Below are positions 1 through 8,611 of a stretch of DNA of 64,000 bases, in pieces. Origin of the DNA: an uncultured Collinsella sp. (lineage in GTDB: Bacteria > Actinomycetota > Coriobacteriia > Coriobacteriales > Coriobacteriaceae); NCBI GenBank assembly GCA_900538305.1, contig UPXY01000009.1, positions 1-64,000 on the forward strand. The letters run 5' to 3'. The position numbers and the translations under genes were made by a program. Below the pieces are notes generated by a model. The model saw nothing but the letters and a program-made list of their open reading frames with translations. It had not been told where the DNA came from and ran no database searches. Within the stretch, counting starts at the first letter, position 1. Every line of letters begins with the position of its first letter.

Positions 1-32
1 TTGTAGTTTGAGCACTACCGAAAGGAAGAACG

Positions 33-146
33 ATGAAGGTACGTCCTTCGGTCAAGAAGATGTGCGATAAGTGCAAGATCATCAGGCGCCACGGAAAGGT
101 CCTCGTCATCTGCGAGAACCCGCGCCACAAGCAGCGTCAGGGTTAA
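33..146 (+). CDS. rpmJ: 50S ribosomal protein L36
   Basis: This 37-residue basic protein is the bacterial L36 of the large ribosomal subunit. The zinc-binding pattern is visible as C11-x2-C14 followed by C27 and H32, so it is the zinc-containing (C+) form. An AAGGA Shine-Dalgarno lies just before the ATG. It precedes rpsM by 15 bases, the normal order at the infA-rpmJ-rpsM-rpsK-rpsD-rpoA-rplQ end of the ribosomal superoperon. Any infA would lie outside the window to the left. Confidence 0.97.
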   Translation: MKVRPSVKKMCDKCKIIRRHGKVLVICENPRHKQRQG

Positions 147-161
147 GAGAGGAGAACTACA

Positions 162-536
162 TTGGCCCGTATCAGTGGTGTCGATCTGCCGCGCGAGAAG
201 CGCATCGAGATCGGTTTGACCTACATTTACGGCATCGGCCGCACCACGGCGTCTAAGATCTGCGCCGAGACCAACATCAACCCGGATACCCGCGTCAAGG
301 ACCTCACCGACGAAGAGGTCGACGTCATCCGCAAGTACATCGACGAGCAGCACCTCATGATCGAGGGTGACCTGCGTCGTGAGCGTAACCAGAACGTTAA
401 GCGCCTTATGGACATCGGTTGCTACCGTGGCCTGCGCCACCGCAAGGGCCTTCCGGTCCGCGGCCAGCGCACGCACACCAACGCTCGCACCCGCAAGGGT
501 CCGAAGCGTCAGATCGGTGCCAAGAAGAAGAAGTAG
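162..536 (+). CDS. rpsM: 30S ribosomal protein S13
   Basis: The 124-residue product is S13 of the small-subunit head, which contacts tRNA and L5/L31 across the subunit interface. The N-terminal ARISGVDLP and the C-terminal RGQRTHTNARTRKG segment with a lysine-rich tail are diagnostic. The start is TTG rather than ATG, supported by GGAG about nine bases upstream and by the fixed N-terminus of the family. It is co-transcribed with rpmJ and rpsK. Confidence 0.97.
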   Translation: MARISGVDLPREKRIEIGLTYIYGIGRTTASKICAETNINPDTRVKDLTDEEVDVIRKYIDEQHLMIEGDLRRERNQNVKRLMDIGCYRGLRHRKGLPVRGQRTHTNARTRKGPKRQIGAKKKK

Positions 537-550
537 GGAGCGCTTAACCA

Positions 551-958
551 ATGGCTACTGCAAAGAACAAGCGCGGCGCCGTTACCCGTGTGAAGCGCGC
601 CGACCGCAAGAACATCTCCGTGGGGCAGGCTCACATCCGCTCCACCTTCAACAACACGATCATCTCGATCACCGATCCGCAGGGCAACGTCATTGCCTGG
701 AAGTCGGCTGGCCAGGTGGGCTTCAAGGGCTCGCGTAAGAGCACCCCGTTCGCTGCCCAGATGGCTGCCGAGGCCTGCGCCAAGGCTGCCATGGAGCACG
801 GCATGCACAAGGTCGCCGTGTTCGTGAAGGGCCCGGGCTCCGGTCGCGAGACCGCCATCCGCTCGCTGCAGGCCGCTGGCCTCGAGGTCACGAGCATCCA
901 GGACAAGACCCCCATCCCGCACAACGGCTGCCGCCCCAAGAAGCGTCGCCGCGTGTAA
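551..958 (+). CDS. rpsK: 30S ribosomal protein S11
   Basis: This 135-residue protein is S11 of the 30S platform, which helps position mRNA at the Shine-Dalgarno/anti-Shine-Dalgarno helix. The core AHIRSTFNNTI, the GPGSGRE segment and the C-terminal HNGCRPKKRRRV are typical. It lies 14 bases after rpsM with GGGAG upstream, inside the alpha operon. Confidence 0.97.
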   Translation: MATAKNKRGAVTRVKRADRKNISVGQAHIRSTFNNTIISITDPQGNVIAWKSAGQVGFKGSRKSTPFAAQMAAEACAKAAMEHGMHKVAVFVKGPGSGRETAIRSLQAAGLEVTSIQDKTPIPHNGCRPKKRRRV

Positions 959-979
959 CATCGAAAGGATCGCATTACC

Positions 980-1576
980 ATGGCAATCGACAGGACTCCT
1001 GTTCTTAAGCGCTGCCGCCAGCTCGGGATCGATCCCGTTGAGCTCGGCTATAGCAGCAAGAAGGAATCGAAGCGTCAGCCCCGCCGCCGTCGCAAGGAAT
1101 CTGAGTACGGCATGCAGCTGCGCGAGAAGCAGAAGGCGAAGTTCATCTACGGCGTGCTCGAGAAGCAGTTCCGCCGCTACTACGAGCGTGCCCGCAAGAT
1201 GAACGGCATCACCGGCGAGAACCTCATGGTGCTCCTCGAGAGCCGCCTCGACAACGTCGTGTTCCGTCTCGGCTTCGCCCGCACCCGTCGCGAGGCTCGT
1301 CAGACGGTTACCCACGGCCACTTCACGGTGAATGGCCGCCGTGTCGACATCCCCAGCTACCTCGTCAAGCCCGGCGACGTCATCGCCGTGGGCGAGAAGT
1401 ACCGTGACCTCCTCCCCATCAAGGAGGCTCTCATCCAGTCCGAGCGCTTCGAGGTGCCCGGCTGGCTCGAGGTCGATATCGAGAAGCTCTCTGGTAACGT
1501 GCTCTCGCTGCCCGCGCGTGAGCAGATCAGCACCGATATCCAAGAGCAGCTCATCGTCGAGCTCTACTCGAAGTAG
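980..1576 (+). CDS. rpsD: 30S ribosomal protein S4
   Basis: S4 is a primary 16S rRNA-binding protein that nucleates 30S assembly. In many bacteria it also represses its own operon by binding the leader mRNA. The 198-residue chain has the usual N-terminal basic region and a central S4 RNA-binding domain, seen as MVLLESRLDNVVFRLG and HGHFTVNGRRVDIPSY. No cysteine cluster is present, so this is the zinc-free (C-) type. GAAAGGAT precedes the ATG. Confidence 0.97.
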   Translation: MAIDRTPVLKRCRQLGIDPVELGYSSKKESKRQPRRRRKESEYGMQLREKQKAKFIYGVLEKQFRRYYERARKMNGITGENLMVLLESRLDNVVFRLGFARTRREARQTVTHGHFTVNGRRVDIPSYLVKPGDVIAVGEKYRDLLPIKEALIQSERFEVPGWLEVDIEKLSGNVLSLPAREQISTDIQEQLIVELYSK

Positions 1577-1610
1577 TCCAATTTGGGCTGCTGAGGCTGG
1601 AGGTTAATAC

Positions 1611-2555
1611 ATGTCAGAATTCATTAGGCCTCAGGTTCAGGTCGAAGAGATCAACGAGACGTCGGCGCGCGTGTCTGCCGAGCCGCTCGAGCGCGGCTAC
1701 GGCGACACCCTCGGCAACTCGCTTCGTCGCGTGCTGCTGTCCTCGCTCGAGGGCGCTGCCGTCGAGGCGATCAAGATCGATGGCGTCCAGCACGAGTTCA
1801 TGACTATCCCGAACATGGTGGAGGATGTCACCGACATCGTCCTCAACGTGAAGGGTCTGGTGTTCCGTGCCAACGGGACGTCTGCCGACGAGGGCACTGC
1901 GACCATTTCGATCGATGGTCCGTGCGAGGTCACCGGCGCGGATTTCTTCATCCCGTCTGAGTTCGAGCTCGTCAACCCCGAGCAGCATATCGCAACCCTC
2001 AACGAGGGCGGTCATCTCACGATGAGCATGCGTATCGGTCACGGCCGCGGCTATGTGTCCTACGAGGGCAACAAGCGCGATAACGACCCGATCGGCTACA
2101 TCCACGTGGACTCGCTCTTCTCGCCGGTGCGCCGCTGCGCCAAGCTCGTCGAGGCTTGCCGCGTCGGCCAGCATACCGACTACGACCGCCTTGTGCTCGA
2201 GATCGAGACCAACGGCGCCATCACGCCGCGCGAAGCCGTGGTGCAGGCTGCGAACATCATCAACCAGCACATGGCCGCGTTCATGAACCTCGCCGAGACC
2301 CCTGAGGTCGAGGAAGAGGCTTCGATCTTCGCCCCCGAGGTTACGAACGACAACGCCGAGCTCGACAAGCAGATCGAGGATCTCGATCTCTCGGTTCGCT
2401 CCTATAACTGCCTGAAGCGCGCGAGCATCCACTCCGTGCGTCAGCTTGTGGAGTTCTCCGAGAACGATCTTCTGAACATCCGCAACTTCGGCGTGAAGTC
2501 GATCGAGGAAGTCAAGGACAAGCTTGAGTCGATGGGCCTGAGCCTGAAGGCTTAA
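1611..2555 (+). CDS. rpoA: RNA polymerase subunit alpha
   Basis: The 314-residue alpha subunit dimerises to scaffold RNA polymerase assembly and contacts UP elements and activators. The N-terminal domain shows GYGDTLGNSLRRVLLSS. The C-terminal domain (about residues 245-314) shows LDLSVRSYNCLKRA and NFGVKSIEEVKDKL, with the helix-hairpin-helix that binds DNA. The start is set by TGGAGG upstream and the family N-terminus. It follows rpsD, as expected for this operon. Confidence 0.98.
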   Translation: MSEFIRPQVQVEEINETSARVSAEPLERGYGDTLGNSLRRVLLSSLEGAAVEAIKIDGVQHEFMTIPNMVEDVTDIVLNVKGLVFRANGTSADEGTATISIDGPCEVTGADFFIPSEFELVNPEQHIATLNEGGHLTMSMRIGHGRGYVSYEGNKRDNDPIGYIHVDSLFSPVRRCAKLVEACRVGQHTDYDRLVLEIETNGAITPREAVVQAANIINQHMAAFMNLAETPEVEEEASIFAPEVTNDNAELDKQIEDLDLSVRSYNCLKRASIHSVRQLVEFSENDLLNIRNFGVKSIEEVKDKLESMGLSLKA

Positions 2556-2585
2556 GTGGCCAGCATATAGAGGAGAAACGAGACC

Positions 2586-3125
2586 ATGCGTCACAACAAG
2601 AAGAAGGGCCTGAAGCTCGGTACCGATGCGAGCCACACCAAGGCCATGAAGAAGAGCCTTGCCCAGGCGCTGTTCACCTATGACCGCATCAAGACCACCG
2701 AGACCCGCGCGAAGGCGCTCCGCAGCTTCGCCGAGCCCATCATCACGTGGGCCAAGAAGGGCGACCTGCACTCTCGCCGCCTTGCTATCGCCAAGCTCGG
2801 CGATAAGGATCTCGTGGCCGAGATTTTCGACAAGGCCGCGCAGGGCATGTGGGCTGATCGCAACGGTGGTTACACCCGCATCATGAAGCTCGGTCCCCGC
2901 AAGGGCGACAACGCTCGGATGGTCATCATCGAGATCGTGTCCGAGCCTTGCACTCCCAAGGTCAAGAAGGCTGCCGCCGCGCCCGTGAAGCCGGTCGCGC
3001 CGAAGAAGGTCGAGGAGGCCGAGGAGGAGGCGCCCGCCGAGGAGGCTGTCGAGACCGCTGAGGTCGAGGCTCCCGAGGCCGAGGTTGCCGAGGAGGCTCC
3101 CGCCGAGGAGAAGGACGCCGAGTAA
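2586..3125 (+). CDS. rplQ: 50S ribosomal protein L17 with acidic tail
   Basis: Residues 1 to about 125 are a normal L17, a large-subunit protein near the exit tunnel, with MRHNKKKGLKLG at the N-terminus and GGYTRIMKLGPRKGD in the core. Most L17 proteins stop near 115-130 residues. Here about 50 further residues of Ala, Glu, Pro and Val repeats follow. Extended L17 tails are known in Actinobacteria; the function of this strongly acidic one is unknown. It is the last gene of the operon and a terminator follows at once. Confidence 0.97.
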   Translation: MRHNKKKGLKLGTDASHTKAMKKSLAQALFTYDRIKTTETRAKALRSFAEPIITWAKKGDLHSRRLAIAKLGDKDLVAEIFDKAAQGMWADRNGGYTRIMKLGPRKGDNARMVIIEIVSEPCTPKVKKAAAAPVKPVAPKKVEEAEEEAPAEEAVETAEVEAPEAEVAEEAPAEEKDAE

Positions 3126-3147
3126 GCTCGCGTCATCGTGCATGTTG

Positions 3148-3178
3148 AAAGGCCCTGCCCTGTGGTGGGGCCTTTTTT
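3148..3178 (+). terminator. Rho-independent terminator of the alpha operon
   Basis: A GC-rich stem (AAGGCCC pairing with GGGGCCTT around a short loop) is followed by a run of six T residues. It lies 22 bases after rplQ and separates the ribosomal operon from the ECF transporter gene. Confidence 0.9.
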
Positions 3179-3207
3179 CGTAGGTGATATGGGGGAGGTG
3201 CAGGCGC

Positions 3208-5775
3208 GTGCTCCAGGTTCGCAATGCGACGGTACGGTTAATCGATGCAGAAGGCACGGGGCGCACGACCGCGCCTCGCTATGCCATCGATCGCGTGTGC
3301 TGCCAAATCGCCCCGGGCGAGCTTGTGGGTTTTGTCGGCCTGAACGGTTCAGGTAAATCCACGCTCGCGCGTCTTATGTGCGGCGCTCAGACGCCCGATG
3401 AGGGGCTTGTAAGCGTAGACGGCATAACGAGCGCCACCGCAGACGGACAGCGCCGCATTCGGCGTCTCGTTGGCCGTCTTGGCCAGGCACCCGCCGATCA
3501 GATCATATCGACCGTCGTTGCGGACGAGGTCGCCTTCGGTTTGGAAAACCTCGGCCTCGATGAGCTAAAGATCAACGACCGCACCCAACGCGCGCTGGCA
3601 GCGGCGGGGCTCACGGGCTTCGAGGATCGTGCCATAGCTGAGCTTTCCGGCGGCGAGCAGCAGCGGCTCGCGTTCGCGTCCGTGCTCGCGATGGAGCCTG
3701 CCTACCTGGTGCTCGACGAGCCGACCTCACAGCTCGACTCATCGGCACGGGGGTCGTTCCGCGCGCTCGTGCGGAGGGTCGCCCGCTCGGGGGCGGGCGT
3801 GGCGCTCATCACGCACGATCCGCTCGAGGCGCTCATGTGCGATCGCGTGTACTGCCTGCGCGACGGGCGCATCGCCTGGGAAGCGACGCCTACCGAGCTT
3901 CTAGCGCTCGAAGACCATCGCCTTGCAGGCGTATTGCCCCATGCCGCCTATGTTGACGCCCTGCGTGCCGCCTGCGCGGGTGGTTACGATATGAAACAGG
4001 GCGTCGAGCCGCATGCGCTCACCTCGTGGCTCGCTGGCGAGTGCGATGCGAACGGCACGGGAGTGGAGACGCTTCGTGCTCTCGTTCAGGCAATGCATAC
4101 ACGTAGTGGGGAATCGGGCTCCGAGCCCTCCGCGAGGTCTCGCACTGCGCAGGATACCAACGCCTCCGCAAAGGGGCAAACGGGAATACGTATTGTGCGG
4201 GCGTGCGTCTCGCGTGGCGGCTCAGAGGTGCTGCACGACGTTTCGCTTGCCGTTCCCGCAGGCAGCGTGACCCTTGTTGCGGGAGCGTCGGGGGCGGGAA
4301 AGACGACCCTCGCTTGCGCTGTTGCGGGGTTGGTCGATGTACAGGCGGGGACAATCGTTGTCAACGGGGAGGCGCCTGCGCCCGGCAGGGTGGCGATCGC
4401 GTTCCAGGATCCGGAGGATCAGCTCTTTTTGGAAACGGTTGGGGCAGAGCTCGCCTTCGCTCCGCGAAACCTCGACTTTGATGAGGCGCGCGTGCAGGAA
4501 GAAGTTGCACGTGCTGCCGGCCTCCTGGGTATCGAGGAGCTCCTCGAGCGCGATCCCTTCGCGCTTTCAGGAGGGCAGGCGCGTCGCGTCGCGCTCGCGA
4601 GCATCCTCACGGCCGCTCCGCGCGCGCTCGTGCTCGATGAACCAACCGCTGGGCTCGATGCGCCGGGTAGGAGCGCGCTCCATCGCCTGGTTCGCAACCT
4701 CGCTGCCTCTGGTATGCCGATTATCGTCATCAGCCACGACCTCGAGGAATGGTTGGATACGTGCGACCGGGTTGCACTCATGCGAGCGGGATCTATCGTC
4801 TGGGAGGGCGAACCCACGAGCCTTGAAGAGGATCTTTCCGCCTTTGAGCGTGCGGGAATCGATCCTCCAGAGTCGTATGAGCTTGCCCGGGTGTGCAAGG
4901 TGCTTCTGCGGGCTCTACGTGAAGGAACGGCCGAAGACGCGGCGGCTGTGCTGCCCAGGACATCGACAGCGCGAGCGCCGAGCGTCGCCACGTCCGTACG
5001 GGAGAGCGCACCGGTCTCCACGCCGCTTGCCTGTCTCGATGCGCGCGTGAAGGTCATCCTCCTTTTGGCTGCGACTATCGCCGTCTTCGCCTCCGGTGCT
5101 CCCTGGGCGCTTGCGGCGTGGCTCCTCTGTGCGCTCGCCGTTGCGCGCCTTTCCGGGATGCATGCAGGCGCGACGCTGCGTTCCCTGAAGCCCATGCTTG
5201 TGCTCTTCTCCATCGTCGTCGCGGTGAACTTCATCTCGCTCGACGGCACGGCCGAGGTCATGGTGGCAGCACCCTTTGGTTTCAGCCCGGCCGGTGCGGT
5301 GCGCGCCGTTACGGCGATCGCACGCATCATCGCCCTTGTGCTGCTCGCGCTCTCGGTGAGCGCTTCGACCACGCCCACCCAGCTTGCCGATGCCTTTGTC
5401 CGCCTCATGTCGCCGCTCGCGACCCTCGGTGTGCCTGTGGGTGATATCGGGCTCACGCTCTCGATGGCACTCAGGTTCATTCCGCTTGTATCGAGTGAGG
5501 CCGAACGCATCCGGCGTGCGCAGGCAGCGCGCGGCGTCGACTTCGAGGGCGGCGGTGTGATGCGACGCGTGCGGGCATGGGCGTTCGTCATCACGCCGCT
5601 CGTCGTGGGGCTTTTTCGGCGGGCTGATCGCATCGCGCAGTCCATGGATGCCCGCTGCTTCGAGCCCGAAGTGCGGCGCGCCCGGCCGCGCGCGCTCGCA
5701 GCGCGCGACGCGTGCGTGCTTGGAGCAGGGATATGCGCTATGGTGGCGCTCATCGTGGCATCGCTGGTTTGGTAG
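3208..5775 (+). CDS. ECF transporter, fused EcfA-EcfA'-EcfT
   Basis: This is the energising module of an energy-coupling factor importer. It normally consists of two ATPases and a transmembrane coupling protein made as three chains, which partner with separate substrate-binding S components. Here all three are one chain of about 855 residues. ATPase 1 has GLNGSGKST, LSGGEQQR and LVLDEPTS. ATPase 2 has GASGAGKTT, LSGGQARR and LVLDEPTAG. From about residue 610 the EcfT part follows, with several hydrophobic helices and the A-R-G coupling motif in QAARGVDFEGG. I chose the GTG at 3208 because GGGGGAGG lies at the right distance and upstream codons look non-coding. No S component is adjacent, so the vitamin or metal substrate cannot be read from context. 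Confidence 0.9.
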   Translation: MLQVRNATVRLIDAEGTGRTTAPRYAIDRVCCQIAPGELVGFVGLNGSGKSTLARLMCGAQTPDEGLVSVDGITSATADGQRRIRRLVGRLGQAPADQIISTVVADEVAFGLENLGLDELKINDRTQRALAAAGLTGFEDRAIAELSGGEQQRLAFASVLAMEPAYLVLDEPTSQLDSSARGSFRALVRRVARSGAGVALITHDPLEALMCDRVYCLRDGRIAWEATPTELLALEDHRLAGVLPHAAYVDALRAACAGGYDMKQGVEPHALTSWLAGECDANGTGVETLRALVQAMHTRSGESGSEPSARSRTAQDTNASAKGQTGIRIVRACVSRGGSEVLHDVSLAVPAGSVTLVAGASGAGKTTLACAVAGLVDVQAGTIVVNGEAPAPGRVAIAFQDPEDQLFLETVGAELAFAPRNLDFDEARVQEEVARAAGLLGIEELLERDPFALSGGQARRVALASILTAAPRALVLDEPTAGLDAPGRSALHRLVRNLAASGMPIIVISHDLEEWLDTCDRVALMRAGSIVWEGEPTSLEEDLSAFERAGIDPPESYELARVCKVLLRALREGTAEDAAAVLPRTSTARAPSVATSVRESAPVSTPLACLDARVKVILLLAATIAVFASGAPWALAAWLLCALAVARLSGMHAGATLRSLKPMLVLFSIVVAVNFISLDGTAEVMVAAPFGFSPAGAVRAVTAIARIIALVLLALSVSASTTPTQLADAFVRLMSPLATLGVPVGDIGLTLSMALRFIPLVSSEAERIRRAQAARGVDFEGGGVMRRVRAWAFVITPLVVGLFRRADRIAQSMDARCFEPEVRRARPRALAARDACVLGAGICAMVALIVASLVW

Positions 5776-5800
5776 CAACCTCGATATGAAGGGGCATGAT

Positions 5801-6625
5801 ATGGAACAGCTCGAGCAGGCGGGTACCCCTCAGGCGACCATCGTGCTCAGGCTCGCCTATGCAGGCGGGCAATACAGCGGGTTCGCAGAGCAACCGCAGG
5901 CGGGCGTGTGCACGGTGGCAGGTGAGCTCAGGAGCGCGCTGGAGACCTTTTTGCGCCGTGAGGTGGAGCTCACCTGCGCCGGGCGCACCGATGCCGGCGT
6001 CCATGCGCTCAGCCAGTACGTGAGCTTTTCCGCACGGGACGAGGAGCTCGACATCGCGGCGAGGCGCTGGCTGCGTGCCATGGACGCGCTCTTACCGCGC
6101 AGCATTGCCGTGCAAGAGGTCTTTCACGCGCCGGAGGGCTTCTCCGCGCGCTTCGACGCGCTGGCGCGGACGTATGTCTACCGTATAGCAGATCGCCCGA
6201 ACCGCCCCGTGCTTACGCGCGACCGTGTGTGGTGGCTGCGCTATCCGCTCGATGACGCTGCTATGGCGCGCGCTGCTGCATGCCTTGTGGGCGAGCACGA
6301 TTTCAAGAGCTTCTGCAAAGCGTCTTCCGCAGAGGGTAAGCCGACCTGCCGGAACGTCATGGGCGTCGGCTTCGAGCGGGGTTGCGAGCTCGGAGAGGAC
6401 GTGCTCTCGTTCACCATCACGGGCAATGCCTTCCTGCATTCGATGGTGCGCACCATCGTGGGCACGCTCGTCGAAGTGGGTTCGCATCGCCGCGATGAAT
6501 CGTGGGTCGCAGAGGCGCTCGCCGCGTGCGATCGCGCCGCCGCAGGTCCCACGGCGCCGGCAGACGGCCTCGTGTTCGCAGGCGTCGCGTATCCGGACGG
6601 CCTCCTCACCCCGCTTTCCATCTAG
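5801..6625 (+). CDS. truA: tRNA pseudouridine(38-40) synthase TruA
   Basis: TruA converts U38, U39 and U40 in the tRNA anticodon stem to pseudouridine. The catalytic aspartate lies in CAGRTDAGVHAL, with the RTYVYRI and SFCKASS segments also typical. The 274-residue length fits. ATG 5801 is preferred over ATG 5786 because AAGGGG lies seven bases before it. The gene follows the ECF transporter by 25 bases; truA next to the ribosomal/ECF block is a common order in Gram-positive bacteria. Confidence 0.94.
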   Translation: MEQLEQAGTPQATIVLRLAYAGGQYSGFAEQPQAGVCTVAGELRSALETFLRREVELTCAGRTDAGVHALSQYVSFSARDEELDIAARRWLRAMDALLPRSIAVQEVFHAPEGFSARFDALARTYVYRIADRPNRPVLTRDRVWWLRYPLDDAAMARAAACLVGEHDFKSFCKASSAEGKPTCRNVMGVGFERGCELGEDVLSFTITGNAFLHSMVRTIVGTLVEVGSHRRDESWVAEALAACDRAAAGPTAPADGLVFAGVAYPDGLLTPLSI

Positions 6626-6784
6626 CACGCGAAGGCTGCCTGCCTCGCGAAGGCCCCGTCTTGTGCTGGGAACGTGCAGAACATTTGAACAAGACGTGCA
6701 GGTGAACCCTCGGAAATCCGGGGCAGAGCGCCGGTGCTACCATGGTGGGAGAACGAAGCGTTCCAAAGGCGAGAGGAGGCGGAC

Positions 6785-7852
6785 GTGGTACGCCGTGCCG
6801 TGCGGAGACCGTTTGCAACGGTCGTCCTTGTTGTGCGCGATGCCGAGACACATATCGTCCGCGCCCTCGAGAGCGTACTCAACCAGGATTTCGATGACAT
6901 CCAGGTTGTGGTAAGCGACCGCGCCTCGCATGACCGCACGTGTTCCATGTGCCGAAATATCGCCGAGCGCGATATTCGCCTCGATGTGGTGGAAAACGAT
7001 TCCAGCGATTTCTCCCAAGCCTTCGATGCCGCGATCGCGGCCGCGCGCGGAAAATACGTGCTACCGATGGCTCAGGATGACTGGCTTGCCCCAGGGTCGC
7101 TCGCCAAGCTCGCCGACGCCGTAAAATCGCACGATCTGCAGCTTGCCATCATGGCGCTCTCGCTCGACGAGCAGGTCGGTACCGGCGAGCGCGCCTCGCA
7201 TGTCCTGCGGTTCTCCGTTGAGCCTACAGATTCCGCTGCTGCGTTTCGCGACGAGACGCCGCTGTTCGTGCGCGAGGGCGTGCTTGGATTTCTCAAGGCG
7301 AAACTCTTCGATCGCGACCGCATCGACGAGCTGGGGCTCCGCATGAGCTTGCAGGGAAGCCAGACGGCCTTCCTCATGTCCTATATCGAGAGCGTTACGT
7401 GTGCTGGTTGCGTCGAGGAGGCGCTTTACCATGTCACGCTCGGCGAGGCGGGACAGACGGAGACGACGACCTATCTGGAGCGCGAGCGCGACCATGAGCG
7501 TATGCTGGAACTGGCGCGCGCGTGGCACCGCGAGCATGACGGCGAGCTTATGCGCGCCATCCATCAGCTGCATATGCGCCAGGTCATCGCGAGCATCGAG
7601 CAGGTGTGCTCGCTGCGGGGCATCTCGTCGATCGAGCGCTCGGAGCGCGTGCGCGATATCGTCGAGGCGCCGAGTACGCGTGCTTCGATTGAAGTTTTGG
7701 GCGAGACAAGCCGCGAGTTCGGGTTCATGTATGCATCCATCGTTCGCAAAAATGTCGCGGGCTGCTGCTTGAGCGCTCGCTTCGCACAACTTGCCCGTAT
7801 ATCGCGTCTGCCCATCGCGCACGGTGGGGTCGATCTCGTTGCGCTGGCTTAA
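6785..7852 (+). CDS. Family 2 glycosyltransferase
   Basis: The 355-residue product begins with a GT-A fold typical of GT2 enzymes: a nucleotide-binding strand (FATVVLVVRDAETHIVRA), a VVVSDRASHD segment where the first acidic motif is expected, and QDDWLAPGSL near residue 100. The C-terminal 200 residues are helical and not recognisable. The GTG start at 6785 follows GAGAGGAGG. The donor and acceptor sugars are unknown; a role in cell-surface glycan synthesis is an inference. It stands alone between truA and argR. Confidence 0.75.
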   Translation: MVRRAVRRPFATVVLVVRDAETHIVRALESVLNQDFDDIQVVVSDRASHDRTCSMCRNIAERDIRLDVVENDSSDFSQAFDAAIAAARGKYVLPMAQDDWLAPGSLAKLADAVKSHDLQLAIMALSLDEQVGTGERASHVLRFSVEPTDSAAAFRDETPLFVREGVLGFLKAKLFDRDRIDELGLRMSLQGSQTAFLMSYIESVTCAGCVEEALYHVTLGEAGQTETTTYLERERDHERMLELARAWHREHDGELMRAIHQLHMRQVIASIEQVCSLRGISSIERSERVRDIVEAPSTRASIEVLGETSREFGFMYASIVRKNVAGCCLSARFAQLARISRLPIAHGGVDLVALA

Positions 7853-7993
7853 TGCGGCATCTCGCGGTTTTCCCACACAAATTCTCATATTCTGCCTGAG
7901 CTATGCTTCCAAATGATTACAAAATGAGAGCCTGCCGCAGATTTCTGTAAACTAGCGATATGCATAACCACGTCTCTGTGAAGGATGGGCGAT

Positions 7994-8431
7994 ATGGCTA
8001 AGAAGCGCAGCAGCCGGCAAGAGGCGATTCGCGAGATCGTTCGAAATAAGAACGTGCGCACGCAGCGCATGCTCGTTGATGAGCTTAAAGCTTATGGGTT
8101 CGATTGCACGCAGGCGACTATCTCACGTGATATTGCCGATATGGGTCTGCGCAAGCTGCCCGAGGGCATCTACGTGCTCGCTGAGGACCTGCATCTGCAG
8201 CGCATGGTCTCCGAGCTCGTCGTCGAGGTTGTGCGCACCGGCAATCAGGTGCTCGTGAAGGCGCAGCCTGGCACCGCTTCGGGTATCGCCGCCGCCATCG
8301 ATGCAGCCGAGCTGCCCGCGGTGCTTGGGTCGCTTGCAGGCAACGATACGATTCTCGTCATCGCGCGAACTGAAGAGGACGGGGAGCGTTTCGAGGCGCT
8401 CATCTCGAAGCTTTGCGGAGCGCAGCGCTAG
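7994..8431 (+). CDS. argR: Arginine repressor ArgR
   Basis: ArgR is a hexameric, arginine-responsive repressor of arginine synthesis and an activator of catabolism. The N-terminal winged helix (residues about 1-70) has the CTQATISRDIADMGLRKLP recognition region. The C-terminal arginine-binding/hexamerisation domain shows GTASGIAAAID and GNDTILVIAR. ATG 7994 is chosen over 7985 because AAGGA lies at the proper distance. No arg biosynthesis genes are adjacent, so it acts in trans. Confidence 0.95.
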   Translation: MAKKRSSRQEAIREIVRNKNVRTQRMLVDELKAYGFDCTQATISRDIADMGLRKLPEGIYVLAEDLHLQRMVSELVVEVVRTGNQVLVKAQPGTASGIAAAIDAAELPAVLGSLAGNDTILVIARTEEDGERFEALISKLCGAQR

Positions 8432-8460
8432 CGTTCGCATCACGAAATCACGCTACGACA

Positions 8461-8512
8461 AATCGCCCTCGGGATTTCCCTATGGTTCGGTGGGGCAATC
8501 CCGAGGGCGATT
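8461..8512. terminator. Hairpin terminator between argR and the PBP gene
   Basis: A perfect 16-bp inverted repeat (8461-8476 with 8497-8512) encloses a 20-base loop, 30 bases after argR. The T-tract after it is weak, so it may act on either strand or partly through stability alone. Confidence 0.65.
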
Positions 8513-8522
8513 ATTGGTATGA

Positions 8523-8562
8523 AAGCGCCCGGACACCGCAGGTTTTGCGATGCCCGGGCGCT
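8523..8562 (-). terminator. Terminator for the minus-strand PBP gene
   Basis: AGCGCCCGG pairs with CCGGGCGCT. On the minus strand the stem is followed by a short T-rich stretch. It lies about 50 bases past the PBP stop codon. Confidence 0.6.
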
Positions 8563-8611
8563 CGTGCTGCCGGTGCGTGAATTCGGCGGAAGATAGGCCG
8601 ATGCCCGTGGC

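Noticed and set aside
1614..3266. A 550-codon frame on the minus strand across rpoA and rplQ
   Set aside because: It is a GC-skew shadow of highly conserved genes on the plus strand.
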